Assembly (NCBI GenBank): GCA_003344405.1
Contig: NOWV01000043.1
Span: 434,001 to 498,000, forward strand
Reading direction: 5' to 3'
Length of the DNA: 64,000 bases
From: Trichoplax sp. H2
Lineage: Eukaryota; Placozoa; Uniplacotomia; Trichoplacea
The notes beneath the pieces were generated by a model. The model had not been told where the DNA came from. It worked only from the letters and a program-made list of their open reading frames with translations, and did no database searches. A program made the position numbers and the translations under genes. Each line of letters starts with the position of its first letter. The first letter of the stretch is position 1. Of the stretch, positions 40,790-51,401 are shown piece after piece.

Positions 40790-42330
40790 CTGCTTTGACC
40801 ATAAACTACTACAACGGAAATTACAAGCAGTTCTCTTCTACCCATGTCGTTGTTGACACTTGGCCGTAGTCGATGAGAGTGTTAACGGTAGCGTAACTGT
40901 CATGCAAGCAATAGCCTCTATCAGTATTACCGTACTCACCCCTTCTGAATTCATAGTGAAATAGTTTAATGTGATATCGGATGTCTTATTGAAGCGATGA
41001 GCCTGACAACAGTCCAAACAGTTTCATCAGCAACATCGCTGGATTACATTATTGCCAAAAAACTCTAGTTTCGTCTCCTATGAAAGCAGATATTCTTCAA
41101 CTGAATGCAAGGCCAAAACACAATTTTACACATGTGGTTTTATCCCTTCTTGCTTTCTACTAGCGATGAAAAGAAAATACTTTTCTCCCACTCCCAAAGT
41201 AGAGTAACTTGTTTCAATAACACACAGTGCGTTCATAAACTACTACAAGACCCCTATTCCATTTCGACAGTAGAGTAATTAATGATAATGATTCTAATCA
41301 ACCAAAGTAATGCAGAAAATTATCTTTTGTTATAGCCTTTCTTCGAGAATTATCAGAATGCCAACTCTACTAAATTCATTTCATCCACGGCCAAAATCAA
41401 GCCATCATCACCACGAGAATCGGTCATAGCGTTCATCTTTGAAAATGCTATAAAAATAACAAATGGTTCAATAACTGACAGCGATTACTTTTGTTAATCT
41501 ACTTTATTGACATTGTTTACCATGTTGGGCTTTTGTTGATGAACAAAATCGCCGATAATACAATTATTATTAATAGTAGTAAGGAAGGACAAGGAGGAGC
41601 CATTACTTAGCCATTGTACAGTAAAGTAAATACGAAGATAACAGTATAGGAGATAGGGACAGTATTGAAGATTCCATTGGATCTCAATTAAGTTAAAATA
41701 CATCAACAGATAGCGACGCACAGTAGACCAATTGCATATCGCAAAACTGAATTATACACGGCTGCTGAAATCGAGTAAATGGAGATCAATTTATAATCTA
41801 GATATTCCGCACATGATTCTAGGGATAACATGCATCCAATTGATCCAATGCTAATACTGTACATACAATATCCCCCGAATAACTAACTACCTTCCATATT
41901 ATACTCGTAATAACTATCGTTGCTCCACTGTGCCGAGCTACCGTTAATCGCAGCCTTGCGAAATACCTCTCCACACAATAAGGGTCATCGCGTTTCAATA
42001 ACATGGGGACTGGTTATTCTGAAATGAGCAAGCACAAAGTGTGGACTTTGACTCAAACAGCGATAACACGGAGCTAAAGTCAGCATAATTGCAACCTAAA
42101 TATGAATAGTACAACAGCACCTTGACGTAAAGCATCACGAGAGGGATATTCTACAAGTAACATACGAGTATAGTGATCATTTCGTACAAACTACCAAATC
42201 TACTTGTGGTATCGTATAATGTGCTGATTTCCAACTTTCACCACTTGAAGTGAACCCTATAAAGGGGACAATCCTACACGTATACTTTACCAATGCTGCC
42301 GTAGTAATACACAATAAAAATCCATACCAA

Positions 42331-42336
42331 TTTATT
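42331..42336 (-). promoter_or_regulatory. candidate MOCS1 polyadenylation signal (AATAAA)
   Basis: The plus strand reads tttatt here, so the minus strand carries AATAAA about 112 bases past the MOCS1 stop codon, inside an A/T-rich stretch. Position and sequence suit a 3' end signal, but the motif is common by chance in such AT-rich DNA. Confidence 0.5.
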
Positions 42337-42447
42337 AATAAAAAAAATAACAACTTATCAAAGCCAAGTTAACTCATAATTACATTGACACTAACGTCAT
42401 TATTGGTATGCATAGTGTAAATCATTTGTGAAACATAGCTTAAAAAT

Positions 42448-45400
42448 TTATTGCAAATCATGATGCTTGATGCTAATATCTTCATTACGATTATACGTCC
42501 CACTTCGACCTCCAGATTTATGCAGTAATTTGATATCAGTAATAACATTGTTTTGAGAGACACTCTTACATATATCATATAAAGCTAGTGCTCCTACACT
42601 GACAGCCGTTAAAGCTTCCATCTCCACGCCCGTGGTCGCTTTAGTTACTGCTTTAGCGGTAATAACCACGCTATATCTTTCATCAATCAAATCAAACGTT
42701 AAATTAACTTCACTTAAATTGATATTATGGCAAAAAGGAATTAGAAAACTTGTATGCTTTGCACCAGTGATACCAGCAATATGGGATACCGTCAAGACAT
42801 CACCACCTTCTGCTTTATTTCGTTTTACCAACTCAAACGCCTCTGGTGCTAAGACAACAGTGCCACTGGCAATGGCTGTTCGAGAGGTTACTTCCTTCTG
42901 GCTTACATCCACCATTTTTCCCTTTCCTCTGCCATCAACGTGCGTAAATTTCTTATTGTTGAGGTAAGAATCATTAAAATCTGAAAGGCGAGCGGGGGTC
43001 GATCGATAGCATCGGTGAAAAATTGGCGCCGGAAAAAAACGCCAGGTGCTGAATGCAGACGGAATTGAAATTCCAAATTGATTTATAAAGCGTCGTTTTG
43101 CTGTATTCAGATTGCTATGCAAATCTTTAATAAATATACCCATTCTATTTAAATATCCTAAATAACAAGGATAAAGGTAAATCTTGTTCAAAAATCAATC
43201 TACATTTTCTCGACACATTTGGCTATTGCTACAAGCTTAATCAAGTTAATAATATTCTTTGTACATTATACTAATTAATATCAGCTACTTCTCGATAAAA
43301 AACGTATTCTATAAAAATCATTTTTATCGAAAAGTCCCTGTTAATATGCAGCACTTTAGCAAACATATATATGAAATAGCTAGTCAAAGTACATTATACA
43401 ATACGTACAATGATAACAATTCCTATATCTACATAATACGTATATCGTTTAACCACCGATAAGTATCATTGGCCGATTCTTTTGCTTTGCTATATTAAAC
43501 ATACCTAATAAAGTGTATAAAATGCAGCATCATCAAGCCAAACAAATCAATAACAAGAAAATAATCACCTATCTCTTTACAATTACAAATCAGGTAGCCA
43601 AAACGCTAGAAGAAGTTCTCATGATACCTGCATGCTGTTTCTTTTTATTTCCAACCGCTACTCCTATAATTTTCAACAATTCCTCGTCCGAGTGACCAGA
43701 TCTTATCACATCACGAAGTGATACTTCAGCATTACCAAATAGACAAACCTTTAAATTTCCGTCAGCAGTTAATCTCAAACGATTACAACTCCCACAAAAT
43801 TGTTCACTCATTGAAGTTATGAATCCTATTCGGCCAATATGGCCAGGAACTTGATATGCCTTGGACGTATCACTGGGGCTATCCTGCATTCGTACCAATT
43901 CCGGCCACCGACCCCTTATGATGTCCAGCATTTGCTGGTAAGAAACAAATTTCTCATAATTCCATTTATTTCCTATACGAAATAAAATACAATTATAAAA
44001 TGGCTGTATTACAAAGTTTGCAGATTATTTTTTTGTCATCCTACCATCAAAGGGCATATATTCAATAAACCGTACGTCAACCGCCTTCAATAATGTAAAA
44101 TAAAAGTCAGTCATAACCGATTACTACTTAGTCATCAACATGAATATGAAAGGATCTTCAATCAGGTTATTCATTGATTGTATTATAACCTTCGTTTCAG
44201 TTAATTGTACAAAATCTAGTATTTCGTCATCATTCAGGCCTTTCATCACGACACAGTTTATCTATCGAGATGAGATATTAATAGCACATTACTATAAAGT
44301 CAATGGTAAAGGCTTAGGTCAAATCAGCTACTGACAACAAGTCAACCGCACATTGCTATAAAGTCCCTACTATTAAAAATTGCTAGTCATTAACAATGAT
44401 CAACAAAATATAACAAATCTCAATGATACCTTGACAGGATTATAGCCTAATTGTAAAGCAGCATCAATGCCTTTCATCACACGATCCCATCCCCTTCTTC
44501 TAGTGATAAACTCGAATTTAGCAGGAACTAACGTATCTAAACTAACATTAATTAAGCTAAGTCCAGCTTCTTTAAGTTTTGGTAAATGCCTGGCTAAAGT
44601 AACTCCATTGGTGGTCATTGCAATGACATCAATACCAGGAATTAAATTAATTTCTCCTACAACAACAACGAATATTAAATAAACAAGGTTAGAACAGACA
44701 GTCTCTTGTCGCATCAAGAGTTCAATTCTCGATAGTCTATAAAATTAGACGGAATAAGGATGGATTAGACGGACAGCTTTTTTTAAAATATACCTATTCA
44801 CTTCTATCGTCTACATCAATTATACTAAAGAGTAAAGTTTGCAACAGAAAATTACACAAATTTTCAACAACAAATTCTAGAAAATAGAGTATTGCCGCAG
44901 CTAGAAGAAATTGCTGTTCTGTTATCAGAGAACCGTATCTTCAAGCTTTACGCATTACACTACACAGGCATGGATAGCTACAGTTCAATGTACAACACCA
45001 CTTATAGGCAGTCAAGAGTGATTACCAACTGAAAATTTTAACGCTAATTACTTTGAGGTAATTCAAATTTGTCATGACTTAACATAAGCGTTACACCACA
45101 CTCAACAACAACGAAAATGCTACAAGATCCAAGTTCAATAAGTAATACTTACGAACGATATCGATTAAATCCCTTCGCACAAGGGGTTCACCACCTGTTA
45201 ATCTAATTTTCGTCACTCCCTCAGAAGCAAATAATTGAGATAACTTGATAATTTCATCGGCTGTAAGTAAGCGTTCTTGAGGAGTCAATCCTACACCTTC
45301 CGATGGCATACAGTATTGACCTAAAATGCAACAGATAAAATAGAGAAATTACCATTCTATCCTCATCTATCATGTACTCATTTGCAGCATACGGTTATTA

Positions 45401-45579
45401 ATCTATGCATTGCATTCAGTTGTAGTGGCTTATCACAGTCATTACTTACATCTAAGGTTGCATCGTTCTGTTAAAGAGATTCTCAAGTAGTCATGCTTGC
45501 GTCCAAAGCTATCGGTTAAGAATTCTGAAAATGGCTTGACTTCAACGTCTTGGAAATAGCTTGTACCTGGCTTTCGTTG
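42448..45579 (-). CDS. MOCS1: MOCS1: GTP 3',8-cyclase / cyclic pyranopterin monophosphate synthase (5' exon missing)
   Basis: Makes cyclic pyranopterin monophosphate from GTP, the first stage of molybdenum-cofactor synthesis; in animals it acts in mitochondria. Exons of the fused form: 45579-45450, 45320-45153, 44656-44430, 44261-44190, 44084-44045, 43972-43628, 43157-42448. Phases agree; 563 residues are visible. The MoaA-like part has [16 protein letters not shown], the radical-SAM triad in [27 protein letters not shown], and the second cluster ligands in FCGSCNRLR and VCLF. The last exon is MoaC-like: [35 protein letters not shown] and [20 protein letters not shown]. The frame is closed upstream of 45579 by TAG, so at least one further 5' exon, likely holding the mitochondrial leader, is unseen. 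An alternative exon (43504-43449) ends MOCS1A separately. Confidence 0.95.
43449..43504 (-). CDS. MOCS1: alternative MOCS1 exon giving the MOCS1A Gly-Gly terminus
   Basis: Inside the intron between the last MOCS1A exon (ending at 43628, HA-G) and the MoaC exon (from 43157) lies a 56-nt exon after acceptor tttattag. Joined in phase to the preceding exon it reads [18 protein letters not shown] and then TAA. Mammalian MOCS1A ends almost identically, and its terminal Gly-Gly is needed for activity. Including this exon gives an A protein followed on the same mRNA by the B reading frame. Skipping it gives the A-B fusion, reading [11 protein letters not shown] across the junction. This matches the known mammalian bicistronic/fusion scheme. 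The exon was found by translation and phase, not by transcript data. Confidence 0.9.
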
Positions 45580-46740
45580 CTAATGAGTTATTTTTAAAAA
45601 CAGAGATGACATGTTTATTGCACTTTGTCACGAACAGTCAATATAGTCTATTAAGATCACTATACTATAAAAGTGATGCTTGAAAATAGATCGCAGATTG
45701 CTACAAAACGTCATGACGTAACAATTACTCGCCAACGATCATTCGATGAACGCGGCTAAGACAACAATGTATTGTAAGCGAATGCACAACTGTTTTCTAT
45801 GTTGGTCATATGGGTAAAAGTGGAATGATGATTCATTAAATATCGTTCAAGAAGTACAAGTCTCTGCTAATGGAATAGAAAGCTATAGTGTACGAGTCCT
45901 ATTTACATCAATACTGGTTTAAATAGCGTTCAACTGCACATTGAATTTATCATGCAAGTAGACTGTTTTTCATTATGCAAAGCAGGAGTTACGCACAGAT
46001 GATTTATTGGATCGTTAGCACACTTGAAATAAACATTGTACAACTCCAAGGGCAATACGTAAACGTCTAATTCGACTATAATTACAGTAAAACGTATGGT
46101 GATGGATTCCTCAATTTACAAGTCATTGAGTAATCCATGGCCAAGTTAGAAGTCCTCGTAAAAATATTGAGCTAAGAACGGATCCATTGGATTTATCTAA
46201 TCGAATTGATCGGCAATTTTCCAGTAGTCCGTGCTTGAAATAAATGCGAGTCGTATCGATCGCGTCTCTCTCTACAGTAAGGGTACACAATTCTAGTCTA
46301 TATCATCGAATCATCACAAGCAACATTACATGCAGCCTAATTATCAAATGAGTCCAGTTATGAATGGCATGGAACTGTTAGAACTGTATATTGATGACGA
46401 GATCAGTTACCTCCTCCAAGTTGGAATTGCATCGGATATCTTGCATCAAGGGAATAGCCTTCCGCCATTTTGCATAATCACATGCAATTTTCCACCTTGC
46501 TACGAGCAGACGATGACCCATTGCGTTATACAACGCTCGAATAATAATTGTATAATTCTATTAACAAGCCTTAAGTGGTGTTTTGCAATCCACAAGCAGG
46601 AGTTGCTGTCGATTTGATTGCTGTCTACGTTGGATATATCAAAATTAATTATTGAATATCAATTCCTGCGCTGGCACGATGACTCCGACAACTCTAAGTT
46701 TACGATTGGATGACGAACCGCTAAAGTAAGCCAACCTGCA

Positions 46741-46856
46741 GAGTGTACTGTACAAAATACTGTACACTATACTGTGTCCAGTACTACTGTACTGGACACA
46801 GTAGTACAGTAGAGTCACTAGAGTGTACAGTGTACAGTGTACAGTACTGGAACTTG
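46741..46856. repeat. GTAC-rich palindromic cluster with a perfect 15-bp hairpin
   Basis: Arms tactgtgtccagtac (46770-46784) and gtactggacacagta (46789-46803) are perfect inverted repeats around a four-base tact loop. They are flanked by tgtactgtaca-like and gtacagtgtacagtgtacag runs. A second, looser cluster of the same motifs lies at about 47085-47235. It could form a cruciform; no function is implied. Confidence 0.75.
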
Positions 46857-47284
46857 TAAAGGATTTCTCTTGAAAATCTCTCATGGTATCACGCTGTTTT
46901 ATAGTCTTGCAGTAATACTTGCTACAGTAGTAGCTGAGACTAGGATTTCGAAGAGAAATGGTCTTCATCAGGATCTGAGCAGTCGACTTGTGCTTTTTGC
47001 AGACTCTCCTGGCAATTGTTGAGTTAAAATATGGCCGCAGCGATTTTACTAGTCATTTTAAGTAGACGCTATGCCTGCAACGGAATATTGTCTACTGTCA
47101 CGATTGCCGTCCTAATACACAGTGCTGTACTATGAGAATCTCACCACTGTACGATACAGCGTACTGTATAGTACACAGTGTACAGTACCCACTCTTCAGT
47201 ATACAGTAGAGCGCACAGTATTGTACTGTAGAACAATACCGGTGTCACCGGGTTTTGTCCAGTGGTCCAGGAGTCCATGACTAA

Positions 47285-47373
47285 GGACTACCAAACAAAA
47301 TTTTCTTCTCATTATGAGGATTGGAAAAATTAGAAATGAGGGATGAAGGGGGGAAATTTTTGTTTGGTAATCC
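47285..47373. repeat. small foldback (inverted-repeat) element B
   Basis: Left arm ggactaccaaacaaaatttt (47285-47304) pairs with right arm aaatttttgtttggtaatcc (47354-47373) with two to three mismatches. The interior is purine-rich. Its ends match element A: left aaggactac, right gta(g/a)tccct. Confidence 0.7.
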
Positions 47374-47689
47374 CTACCTCGACTCATGCTAGTGGTGTTG
47401 GTGAGTGAGTTAGCTTAAAATCCTGATAAAACTCATTCGTTCTTACGAGACAGGCATTCTATGTTGATTCAAGATGCCTAGGAGTTTTGGACGTTGATCA
47501 TCCTAATAATATTGGAATGTAGATGCTGTACATATTGAATGGATGGAAAGACCATTTCATGATGAAATAATAAACTGCTTGTGTCTATGAGCTAGACTGC
47601 AACGTTTAATATTGCCACGATAGACTAAATTGGACAATACACCTTGTTAACATGTGTGGAAGTACACCAGACACGTTGGATATCGATTT

Positions 47690-48300
47690 TCATCGCAATG
47701 TCAATTACTTCAGTCTATGGTAGACAATGAGCGCTTAATAGTTGATAAAGTAACGGGAAGAAACAAGACCGATGCCAATGCAAAGCTAGTAAAGTCAATG
47801 ACTTTATTTTAGAATATAATATACAATCAATGCTTGGACAAAGTAATATCAAGTTAATAAACAAGACATTCTCATCCCAATACAAAGCTAGCAAAGTCAA
47901 TTCCTTGATTCCATGGCATCTAGTCAGCGCTTGATAGCAGATAAAGTAATATCAAGTTAATAAACAAGACATTCTCATCCCAATGGAAAGCTAGTAAAGT
48001 CAATGACTTTATTTTAGAATATATTATACAATCAATGCTTGATAGCGGACAAAGTAATGTCAAGTTAATAAACAAGACATTCTCATCCCAATACAAATCT
48101 AGCAAAGTCAATTCCTGGACTTCATGACATCCAGTCAGCGCTTGATAGCAGATAAAGTAATATCAAGTTAATAAACAAGACATTCTCATCCCAATGGAAA
48201 GCTAGCAAAGTCAACTTCTTTACTCCATAACATACAATCAGCGCTTGATAGTTGATAAAGTAATACTGTATTAGTAAACAAGACCTTCTCATCGTTATTA
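47690..48300. repeat. tandem array, ~103-bp unit with alternating subtypes, ~6 copies
   Basis: Units carry taataaacaagacattctca followed by tcccaat, with the landmark near 47760, 47860, 47965, 48070, 48174 and 48275. Two subtypes alternate: one continues ggaaagctagtaaagtcaat with gactttattttagaatat, the other acaaagctagcaaagtcaat with tcc and catccagtcagcgcttga. The result is a ~207-bp dimeric higher-order unit. It lies downstream of the kinesin gene's 3' end. Confidence 0.85.
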
Positions 48301-49094
48301 AAAGTCTATTCTAATCAACATCCATCCTTCTTTAACTTAACGATACGACTTGAATTTATTGAAAACAAGACAAAAATGACAAAAGTATTATAAAATCAGA
48401 TGTATATATAATAAATAGTATAAATCTTCAACAAGTACTTTGCAATGATTTTAAATAGCAAACAGAGCACAAAAATGATTTACCCTATGCTGAATCCAAG
48501 ATACCCTTTCAACGCTATCATATATTAAAAAAGGATAAAAGTTTGCAAATAGCATAGCAAGTATTAATTAATATTAACGGAGTTTCACAAAATAGTCACA
48601 AATAGGATGGATTTCATACTGAAAATTTCTCTTAAATAATTGCTTGAGCTTAATTTAATGATTACATGTCCACAACCTATTTTGTTGTTCTATTCAATTC
48701 TAGTGCCAGTCAAATCGATCAATCACGTATCTTTCCGTCTTATTATATAATAAATAAATGCATCATTGCAATATTGTACATGTATATATATATACATCTG
48801 TCAATATATAGAAATGGATCAATTTTAAATGAACTAGCTCAACTGGTCTAGATATAAAGCAACTTAAAATTAAGATCAGGATAAGCGAATTGGCGTACTT
48901 ATTTAAATTATGCGTACACGGGTCCTCCTCGATCACGCTTGTAAATAAATTAATTTTTATCCAAATTATTGTCGATTAAATCCGATTTATGTCTCCTAGC
49001 TGAGCTACTATACCTCTTAATCGATTTAGCTATATCACAGTCTAATGAAAATATGAATAGTAACGGCAATACTTTAGATGTTGACTGAAAATGG

Positions 49095-51401
49095 TTAACG
49101 ATATCTTGTAAAATCTGCACATGATCTTGATAGGCCTCTAGGATCATTCCATTCGGTAGAATAAGATCTCGACAATTTACCTCGGTTTGTACTTCCTTTT
49201 CGGTCGCTAATATTTAAACATGACGAATATCGAGTTCTATTTCGGTATTCATCATGGCTCGAGCTACCTCTAGTACAACTAGTACCGTCATCAGTTGAAA
49301 TAAATGGAGTATCAGCAAGGGATGAACTAGATACGTTGCTGAGAGAGTTGCGAGAGTTGCGAGTATTCGTACGGCTACGATTGGATCTTCCGCGTCCATG
49401 ATGTAAATTAGGATGTATAATATTGTCACAGTTATAATTACGAACATAATCACATGTGAGGCTTAAATTGGAAGCGGTCATTCTTTTCTTAGATAGATTA
49501 GAATTAACTGGCTGCAAAATCTCACGTTTATCCTCGCCGTGATCAACAGTTGGTGGAATAATATTCGATGGTATAACATAACCTTGCGTTTGTGTAGCAT
49601 GCGTTGCTGCTTGATCATGGTCTGCTGATGATAAGCAGAAAATTCCACGGAATCGGTCCCATATCGTTTTACGTCGATTGACTTCTTTATTGACCTTATT
49701 TGGTTTATTATTACCTCTAACCAAAGCTCGTCTCATCGATGCTCTCATATACGGTTTCAGGATATCGCCATTGTTGGTTAGACTAGTTTGAGAAAGAGCT
49801 CGTTCACATAGGTGATTCGTGTTGGTATAGCCTTTATTTCTAGCTGCTGCAGCTGCTTCCGATTTCTCAGTGTATGTACGAATAGTACGTTTATTGGCAA
49901 TCTCGCTTTCTTCAGAATCCAGTATATAGGACATTCGATTTCTATTGGGTGATGGTCGATTCGTTTCCTCCTTAACAAAGGTGACATTTCGATTTCCTTT
50001 TGATGTCGAATGAGGTGGTTGTTGATCACTATGTCGATGTTGTTGATGATGATGAATATCCTCTAAATTCGCGCTGTGACGATTATTTCTGCCTTTGCTA
50101 TGACCACGTCCTACTTTTACTGGTGGAAATTTGCCATTATTGGAGTTGTCTGCTTGGACATGATCGCCTTGTTTATTCACGGATTGATTATGACCTTGTT
50201 TGCTCATGTTTGATTGCACAACAGGTGAGATTAGATCATTCAATTTCTCAATCGGAGAGGCTCTATTTCTATTAATTGATGGCGTACGATCATGGCCAAC
50301 ATTGTCGCCATTAGTAGCATTGGTATTACTCGATCTGGTAGAATAGCCTTGATCGCAGTTACTCGAGCGATGATGAGTAAATTTATAACCTTTATTTGTA
50401 GAGCTACTCCTGACAGGGACTATAGGTGATTGCTGTATCATAGGGTTATAATCTGTTTGCATCTTTGGCGAACAATTATTCTCAATCATTTCATCGCCAT
50501 GACATTTATCCTCGTCATGTCGATCTTGCATAAATTCTATGTCATCTTCCACACCATCATCCATTTCGATATCGTCATCTCTTACTAGAAGATTATTATG
50601 ATTTTGTCGTATTGCATCATCATCGTACAGTGTCTCTACTGTCGCTAAAGCTGATGTGCTGACAGAATGAAATAGGTTCGAATTAGCAGGATCTGGACAA
50701 TAGTGGGCTTGATGAAGAGCTACATGACTTTGAGAACGTTGTTTAAGACGAACAAAATGGTCATTCTCTGCCTTGGCTGCCTCTTCTTCTTCAGTTAACA
50801 GTTGATTAATGTTAACGTAGGAATTAGAATGGTCGACGCACTCTATCATAGAGCGAACCCTTTGATGTCGGTCTGCATAATTGTCAAAGTCAGTCCGATG
50901 TGAATTGTTATCTTTCCTTCTAATAGGATAATTAATCTTTCTATTTTGGTCTATGTGCTTATCGTGAATCGCCTTTTCGTTGTTGAATGAATATCCTTTC
51001 CCATGGGAAGGATTAGTAACCTTTCGATTATGCTTTTTATCATTGCGAGATAAGTCTGTTTTAGATTTTTCTCGTCGAGGTTCATATTTTAGAAGAGCTA
51101 ATTTGTCTGTAGACTGCGTTGTTCTGTCCGACTTTGTCTTTTGATGATGATGTTTACGAATATGGCGAGGTTGATGTTGTTGATTGCGATTGGTACTATT
51201 ATTTTTACAGCCTAAATAAATTGCTGTAATCGTCGGTGCTTCCTCATCACTGCGCTCTTCAAAGCTAGACATTTCGTCTTCACCGCCGCTAAAAGCTGAT
51301 TTAGCGTAGGTTACACGAGGTTTTCGAATATCGTTTTGAGATTTAGCATATTTCAAACGTTGATTTTCATATTCAAACTTTTTGGCATCAGATGCGTAGC
51401 C
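49095..51401 (-). other. KIF26: KIF26 last exon: long low-complexity tail
   Basis: A single 2307-nt exon with 768 codons and a stop, opening GYASDAKKFEYENQRLKYAK right after the motor. It is rich in Ser, Asn, His, Arg and Asp, with basic clusters (RHIRKHHHQKTK; HHHQQHRHSDQQPPH), an acidic patch (DDDIEMDDGVEDDIE) and Ser/Arg-rich stretches near the end (RGLSRSCADFTRYR). No folded domain is recognised. Such long disordered tails are usual in this family and serve in partner binding. Confidence 0.8.

Larger units (their letters stand above)
29184..42447. other. long intergenic spacer with many local tandem arrays
   Basis: About 13 kb lacking recognisable exons on either strand. It should contain the promoter and 5' UTR of the nesprin-like gene near 29184 and the 3' end of MOCS1 near 42330-42447. 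Most of it is a patchwork of decayed local repeats, listed separately, with otherwise unremarkable AT-rich sequence. Reading frames of 60-110 codons here have no splice-compatible neighbours and look like chance. Confidence 0.6.
45580..49094. other. intergenic spacer with palindromes and arrays
   Basis: Should include the unseen first exon(s) and promoter of MOCS1 near its right-hand end and the 3' end of the kinesin gene near 48600-49094. No convincing exon was found. A 95-codon plus-strand frame at 46330-46617 has no recognisable domain or splice context and is left unannotated. The stretch holds a GTAC-rich palindromic cluster, a foldback element and a tandem array, listed separately. Confidence 0.55.

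Noticed and set aside
42632-42967. 111-codon plus-strand frame
   Set aside because: Antisense to the conserved MoaC domain of MOCS1.
43621-43631. Read-through end of the MOCS1A exon (about 11 extra codons after HAG) as the true MOCS1A C-terminus
   Set aside because: It lacks the Gly-Gly required in MOCS1A, while the downstream exon at 43504-43449 supplies it exactly.
46330-46617. 95-codon plus-strand reading frame beginning MQPNYQMSPVMNG
   Set aside because: No recognised domain, no splice-linked neighbours and no sign of selection visible. In AT-rich DNA a frame of this size can occur by chance.
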